Source: Pseudomonadota bacterium
Lineage (GTDB): Bacteria > Pseudomonadota > Alphaproteobacteria > Rhizobiales > Xanthobacteraceae
Assembly (NCBI GenBank): GCA_021779635.1
Contig: JAJYAH010000568.1
Coordinates: 1 to 5,125 of the forward strand
DNA: 5,125 nt
Direction of reading: 5' to 3'
The position numbers were made by a program, and so were the translations under genes. How positions within the stretch are numbered: position 1 is the first letter of the stretch; each line of letters begins with the position of its first letter. The notes beneath the pieces were generated by a model. That model ran no database searches, was not told where the DNA came from, and saw nothing but the letters and a program-made list of their open reading frames with translations. Shown here piece by piece: positions 1 through 5,125 of the stretch.

Positions 1-1
1 G

Positions 2-1792
<1,791 letters not shown>

Positions 1793-1807
1793 CAAGAGAG
1801 TTTGAGA

Positions 1808-1892
1808 CCGTCATTGCGAGCGAAGCGAAGCAATCCAGCAGGCCGCAGGCAGAACATGGATTGCTTCGTCGCTCCGCTCCTCGCAATGACGG
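1808..1892. repeat. Large imperfect palindrome in the gltB-gltD spacer, REP/MITE-like dispersed repeat
   Basis: The left arm (1808-1837) and right arm (1857-1892) are reverse complements in two perfect blocks. The outer 13 bp are CCGTCATTGCGAG (1808-1820 with 1880-1892). The inner 12 bp are CGAAGCAATCCA (1826-1837 with 1857-1868). Between the blocks the arms differ in length, with 5 nt on the left (1821-1825) and 11 nt on the right (1869-1879). The loop is 19 nt (1838-1856). In RNA this would be a long, stable hairpin with one asymmetric internal loop, lying in the transcript between the two genes. From memory, near-identical palindromes are scattered through intergenic regions of Bradyrhizobium-type genomes; the family assignment is recollection, not a search. 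It encodes no protein and lacks a trailing T-run, so it does not look like a classical intrinsic terminator. It could protect the gltB mRNA 3' end or reduce gltD expression relative to gltB; both are inference. Confidence 0.85.
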
Positions 1893-1927
1893 GGAGAATG
1901 GCGGGAAGTGACGAAGACGAAGGAAAG

Positions 1928-1948
1928 ATGCAGGGACGTCAGGTTTAA
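1928..1948 (+). other. Possible six-codon mini-ORF overlapping the gltD start
   Basis: An ATG at 1928 opens a short frame encoding MQGRQV and ends at TAA 1946-1948. The last A of that stop is the first A of the gltD ATG (TAATG). A purine-rich AAGGA (1920-1924) lies 3 nt before the mini-ORF ATG, which is rather close for an ideal ribosome site. The gltD ATG itself has only a weak AGG (1941-1943) 4 nt upstream. The arrangement could let ribosomes end the mini-ORF and restart on gltD. A frame this short may occur by chance, so the evidence is positional only. Confidence 0.25.
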
Positions 1949-3417
1949 TGGGCAAGATTACAGGATTTCTGGAGATCGACCGGCACGATCGCAAATACGC
2001 GCCGGTCGCCGAGCGCATCAAGAGCTATCGCGAATTCGTCGTTCCCCTCAGCGAGAAAGACACCCGCGACCAGGCCGCGCGCTGCATGAATTGCGGCATT
2101 CCCTATTGCCACGGCACCGGCTCGGTGGCGCCGGGCACGCCGGGCTGCCCGGTCAACAACCAGATTCCGGATTTCAACGATCTGGTCTATGCCGGCAACT
2201 GGGAAGAAGCCTCGCGCAATCTGCACTCGACCAACAACTTCCCGGAATTTACCGGGCGGATTTGTCCGGCGCCATGCGAGGCTTCCTGCACGCTCAACAT
2301 CGACGACAATCCCGTCACCATCAAGACCATCGAATGCGCCATTGTCGACCGCGCCTGGGACAATGGCTGGATCAAGCCGGAGATCGCCGCCCACAGGACC
2401 GGCAAGAAGATCGCCGTGGTCGGTTCCGGCCCGGCCGGTTTGGCCTGCGCGCAGCAGCTCGCGCGCGCCGGCCACGATGTGCATCTGTTTGAGAAATTCG
2501 CCAAGGCCGGCGGGCTGCTTCGTTACGGCATTCCCGATTTCAAGATGGAGAAGCATGTCATCGACCGCCGGGTGGCGCAGATGGAGGCCGAGGGCGTCAC
2601 CTTCCATTACGGTGTGCATGTCGGCGGCACTTCGCAAGGAAATGGCAAAGCCGCGATCGATCCGCGCGAGATGCTCAATCAATATGACGCGCTGGCGCTG
2701 ACCGGCGGCGCCGAAGCGGCGCGCGACCTGCCAATCCCCGGCCGCGAATTGTCAGGCATTCACTTCGCGATGGATTTCCTGCCGCAGCAGAACCGCCGTG
2801 TCTCCGAGGAGCCGCTCGGCAACGCGGCCGACATTCTCGCCGGCGGCAAGCATGTGGTCGTGATCGGCGGCGGCGACACCGGGTCGGACTGCATCGGCAC
2901 TTCGTTCCGGCAAGGCGCGCTTTCGGTGACACAGCTTGAAATCATGCCGGCGCCGCCCGAGCACGAAAACAAGGGCCTGACCTGGCCGAACTGGCCGCTG
3001 AAGATGCGGACCTCGTCGAGCCAGGCCGAAGGCGCGCGGCGCGAATTCGCGGTGCTGACGCAGAAATTCTCAGGCCACGACGGCAAGGTTGCAAAACTGC
3101 ATTGCGTGCAGGTCGACGACAAGTTCAAGCCGATCGCGGGCAGCGAATTCGATCTCGACGCGCAACTGGTGCTGCTGGCGATGGGCTTCGTGCATCCGGT
3201 GCATGAGGGCCTGCTCAAGACGCTCGGCGTCGATCTCGACCCGCGCGGCAACGTCCGCGCCAATACCGCAGATTATCAGACCTCGCTGCCAAAGGTGTTT
3301 TCGGCCGGCGACATGCGCCGTGGACAGTCGCTGGTGGTGTGGGCGATCCGCGAGGGGCGGCTGTGCGCCCGCGCCATCGATCAGTTCCTGATGGGGTCGA
3401 CGAGTTTGCCGCGGTAG
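1948..3417 (+). CDS. gltD: Glutamate synthase (NADPH) small subunit
   Basis: This is the complete 489-residue small (beta) subunit, the NADPH-oxidising half of glutamate synthase. It passes electrons through FAD and iron-sulfur clusters to the large subunit encoded just upstream. The start [12 protein letters not shown] is the typical N-terminus of the family, which fixes the ATG at 1948. The N-terminal cysteine-rich domain has [10 protein letters not shown] (Cys46, 49 and 54), [10 protein letters not shown] (Cys67) and [11 protein letters not shown] (Cys106, 110 and 114), as expected for 4Fe-4S ligation. The FAD dinucleotide fold follows with GSGPAG (159-164) and the acidic residue of HLFEK (Glu182), then [12 protein letters not shown] (188-199). 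The second, NADPH-binding Rossmann fold has GGGDTGSDC (307-315). [16 protein letters not shown] (343-358) and the C-terminal FAD motif [18 protein letters not shown] (454-471) complete the family pattern. All key motifs are intact and the length is normal. It is probably co-transcribed with gltB across a 155-bp spacer containing a palindrome. No clear promoter of its own is visible in that spacer. Confidence 0.98.
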   Translation: MGKITGFLEIDRHDRKYAPVAERIKSYREFVVPLSEKDTRDQAARCMNCGIPYCHGTGSVAPGTPGCPVNNQIPDFNDLVYAGNWEEASRNLHSTNNFPEFTGRICPAPCEASCTLNIDDNPVTIKTIECAIVDRAWDNGWIKPEIAAHRTGKKIAVVGSGPAGLACAQQLARAGHDVHLFEKFAKAGGLLRYGIPDFKMEKHVIDRRVAQMEAEGVTFHYGVHVGGTSQGNGKAAIDPREMLNQYDALALTGGAEAARDLPIPGRELSGIHFAMDFLPQQNRRVSEEPLGNAADILAGGKHVVVIGGGDTGSDCIGTSFRQGALSVTQLEIMPAPPEHENKGLTWPNWPLKMRTSSSQAEGARREFAVLTQKFSGHDGKVAKLHCVQVDDKFKPIAGSEFDLDAQLVLLAMGFVHPVHEGLLKTLGVDLDPRGNVRANTADYQTSLPKVFSAGDMRRGQSLVVWAIREGRLCARAIDQFLMGSTSLPR

Positions 3418-3424
3418 CGCCCGC

Positions 3425-5125
3425 CTAGTTCTGCACCCTGACCCCGAGCATCACCACGGTCGATACCGAGCTTGAGTCTGGGAAATTGGAATTGAGAATG
3501 TCGCGGCGCAGCGTACCCTTGATCCAGAGATTGCGGGTCAGCTTGTAAACGAGATCGCCCTCGATCGAGTAGATCTTGTCGAACCGTCCGTCGCCCTGAT
3601 AGTCGAGCGTGCCGTAGGTGAATTTCCCGATCGCCGTGAGCCAGCGGCGGAAATCGTGATCGACTTCGACGGTGTAGAGATGCGTCAGGACGCCGGAGAC
3701 GCCGGGCACGATGGTCTCGTCGATCGAGGTGGAGGTTACGAACCTGGCCGTGGTCAGCGGCGTCGCCGTCCACACCAGCGAGCCCGCGGTGAGCAGGCCA
3801 TCCAGCCGGCCGAGGCGGGGATCGACATAATCGCGCGCGGCCCAGCCGACCGAGATTTCGCCGGTCAACAGCCGCGAGAATTCGAAGGAGGTGCCGCCCT
3901 TGGCGTAGCCGCCGGTGGAATCGCGCGCATAGCCGTCGCGGTCGATCGATACGTCGTGCACACGGCTGTCGCCCTCGACCTCGACGAACGGTTTCAACCC
4001 CGGCGTGAGCTCGTAACTGGCCCGGCCGACGCCGCCGTACTGATTGAGATTGCGGTCGTCATTGGTGGAAGTGGTGCCGTCGGTGAGGGTGGAGTCCTGA
4101 TAGACCGTGCGATCGACGGTGGCGCCGGTGGAAATCTCAAGGCGATTGAACTTCTGGTCGAGGCCGAAGGTGCCGCCCAGCGTGGTATAGACCGGATATT
4201 TGGCGAGGCCGGCCTGGATGTTCGGGCTGCCGGGATTGTCGGTTGACGCCAGCAGCCGCACCTCTGCGGTCAGATGGGTGTTTTCGGTGACATCGAGACG
4301 GCCGTCGATGTGACCGTTGAAATTCGGCCGGTCGATATTGGTCGGCGCCGGCGAGACCGCGCCATCGACGATGGCTGGAAGGGTGCCGCCATAGCCGGTG
4401 AACGATCCCCGGAGATCGGCAACCAGCGCGTGGCGCTCCCAATCGGAGACGGCGAGAAATTCCGGCGCGACTACCCAGAACGGCAATCCCTTGGCTTCGG
4501 TGGGAAGGCGGCCGGGATTGGTTTCATAGCCGCCGCTGAGTTCAACCGCCGACTTGATCAGAAAGCCGCCGGCGTAATCGCCGACCGCGCCGAACGGATC
4601 GTCATCGACCTTGAGACGCTTGCGCGGCGGCTGGCCGACCACGGTGCCCGCCATCGCCGGCGGCAGCGGCGTCTTGTTGGCGGATTCGGACGGCGGAATC
4701 GACAACCGTAGCGGCAATTTGGAGTCGACGGGCGGCGGGCTGCCGGGACCTGGCGGCGGCTTCGGCTTGGCCTGGCCCGGATAGAGTTTCGGCTTCTTGC
4801 GCTTGCGGTTGAGCGAGTCGAAGCCGGAGTCCGATGCGCCGCTCGCGGCGGGAAGGCCATAGGCGGGAACCTGGCCGATCCGAGACGGCGCGCGGGTGTC
4901 CTTGCCGCGAAGCCTCTCGTCATAGGCTGGGTCAATGGCACTGTCGGTGGGATCGACGCCGGTGTTATCGCTGGTCTTGCGCAGCGGCGAATCCTGCGGC
5001 GAGACGAAGCCGCCGGGCACCGGGCGCAGCATATCGGGAGTCAGCGTTTGGGCTTGCGCCGGACCGTCTTGCAACGCGATCAGCGCAAGGCATGCCAATA
5101 GCGCGCGTAAGGTCGTTGCGCGCTT
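3425..5125 (-). CDS. Exported outer-membrane beta-barrel protein, putative beta-barrel porin 2 (BBP2_2) type; 5' end outside window
   Basis: About 566 residues are visible on the minus strand, ending at TAG (complement of 3425-3427). The frame stays open to base 5125. The TTG at 5098 is a poor start because it lies inside the signal peptide, and the true start should be a few codons past the edge. Numbering from the first visible residue: basic KRATTLR, then hydrophobic ALLACLALIAL, then a signal peptidase I-like AQA|Q site after residue 25. Residues ~26-106 look unstructured. Residues ~107-172 are rich in Pro, Lys and Arg (RKRKKPK, KPKPPPGPGSPPP, PPRKRLK). From ~residue 185 to the end, alternating beta strands fit an outer-membrane barrel: GGFLIKSAVELSGGYETNP, YGGVGRASYELTPGLKPF, DRDGYARDSTGGY, RLLTGEISVGWAARDY, TVEVDHDFRRWL and LDYQGDGRFD. 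These resemble, from memory, the Pfam BBP2_2 family of alphaproteobacterial outer-membrane proteins. The family's role is poorly defined, with transport or envelope functions proposed, so I give no symbol. The last residue is Asn rather than the common terminal aromatic. The gene converges on gltD. Confidence 0.85.
   Translation of the reverse strand, partial: KRATTLRALLACLALIALQDGPAQAQTLTPDMLRPVPGGFVSPQDSPLRKTSDNTGVDPTDSAIDPAYDERLRGKDTRAPSRIGQVPAYGLPAASGASDSGFDSLNRKRKKPKLYPGQAKPKPPPGPGSPPPVDSKLPLRLSIPPSESANKTPLPPAMAGTVVGQPPRKRLKVDDDPFGAVGDYAGGFLIKSAVELSGGYETNPGRLPTEAKGLPFWVVAPEFLAVSDWERHALVADLRGSFTGYGGTLPAIVDGAVSPAPTNIDRPNFNGHIDGRLDVTENTHLTAEVRLLASTDNPGSPNIQAGLAKYPVYTTLGGTFGLDQKFNRLEISTGATVDRTVYQDSTLTDGTTSTNDDRNLNQYGGVGRASYELTPGLKPFVEVEGDSRVHDVSIDRDGYARDSTGGYAKGGTSFEFSRLLTGEISVGWAARDYVDPRLGRLDGLLTAGSLVWTATPLTTARFVTSTSIDETIVPGVSGVLTHLYTVEVDHDFRRWLTAIGKFTYGTLDYQGDGRFDKIYSIEGDLVYKLTRNLWIKGTLRRDILNSNFPDSSSVSTVVMLGVRVQN

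Noticed and set aside
1808..1892. The spacer palindrome read as a Rho-independent terminator for gltB
   Set aside because: The stem is long, but it is followed by GGGGAGAATGG and not a T-run, and gltD encodes the partner subunit directly downstream, so full termination here is unlikely.
1908..2492. 194-codon plus-strand frame starting GTG just before gltD
   Set aside because: It overlaps gltD in another frame and reads as arginine-rich low-complexity sequence, while the gltD frame carries every expected motif.
1945..2682. 245-codon open frame on the minus strand within gltD
   Set aside because: It is the reverse shadow of the strongly conserved gltD coding sequence and has no recognisable domain or ribosome site.
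3393..3445. GGGGTC (3393-3398) pairing with GACCCC (3440-3445) as a terminator between the convergent genes
   Set aside because: It is only a 6-bp stem with a 41-nt loop and no T-run, which is expected by chance in sequence this rich in G and C.
3656..4246. 196-codon open frame on the plus strand opposite the outer-membrane gene
   Set aside because: It is antisense to a well-supported exported protein, its composition is typical of a high-G+C shadow frame (rich in G, A, D and R), and no family motif is visible.
5090..5101. LLAC in the signal peptide of the outer-membrane protein as a lipoprotein box
   Set aside because: The Cys lies in the middle of the hydrophobic core, which continues with LALIAL after it. 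A good AQA|Q signal peptidase I site follows, and a barrel protein of this type is not expected to be lipidated.

Overview
This window carries part of a central nitrogen-assimilation operon and a convergent cell-surface gene from an alphaproteobacterium. The organism is probably close to Bradyrhizobium, Rhodopseudomonas or Nitrobacter. That placement is inferred from the high G+C content, the style of the GltB and GltD proteins, the outer-membrane protein family, and a palindromic repeat whose sequence (CCGTCATTGCGAG...CGAAGCAATCCA) I remember as abundant in such genomes. No search was run.

Layout: (1) Positions 2-1792, plus strand, hold the C-terminal ~596 residues of the glutamate synthase large subunit (gltB); its start lies left of the window. 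(2) Positions 1793-1947 are a 155-bp spacer, more than half of which is a large imperfect palindrome (1808-1892). The spacer ends in a possible six-codon mini-ORF whose stop overlaps the next start (TAATG). (3) Positions 1948-3417, plus strand, hold the complete glutamate synthase small subunit (gltD, 489 aa). (4) Seven bases later, in convergent orientation, positions 3425-5125 on the minus strand hold an exported protein. It has a signal peptide, a long proline/lysine-rich segment and a predicted outer-membrane beta-barrel of the 'putative beta-barrel porin 2' type. Its first codons lie beyond the right edge, so it is also partial.

GltB and GltD form one enzyme. GltD takes electrons from NADPH through FAD and iron-sulfur clusters. 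GltB uses them at FMN to reduce 2-oxoglutarate plus glutamine-derived ammonia to glutamate. The outer-membrane gene has no evident functional link to them and appears to be only a convergent neighbour.

I found no previously undescribed system. The points most worth a second look are the repeat inside the gltB-gltD transcript, the mini-ORF at the gltD start, and the unusual proline-rich stretch in front of the beta-barrel. There are no RNA genes, CRISPR arrays or insertion sequences that I can support, and no gene-free stretch longer than 155 bp.
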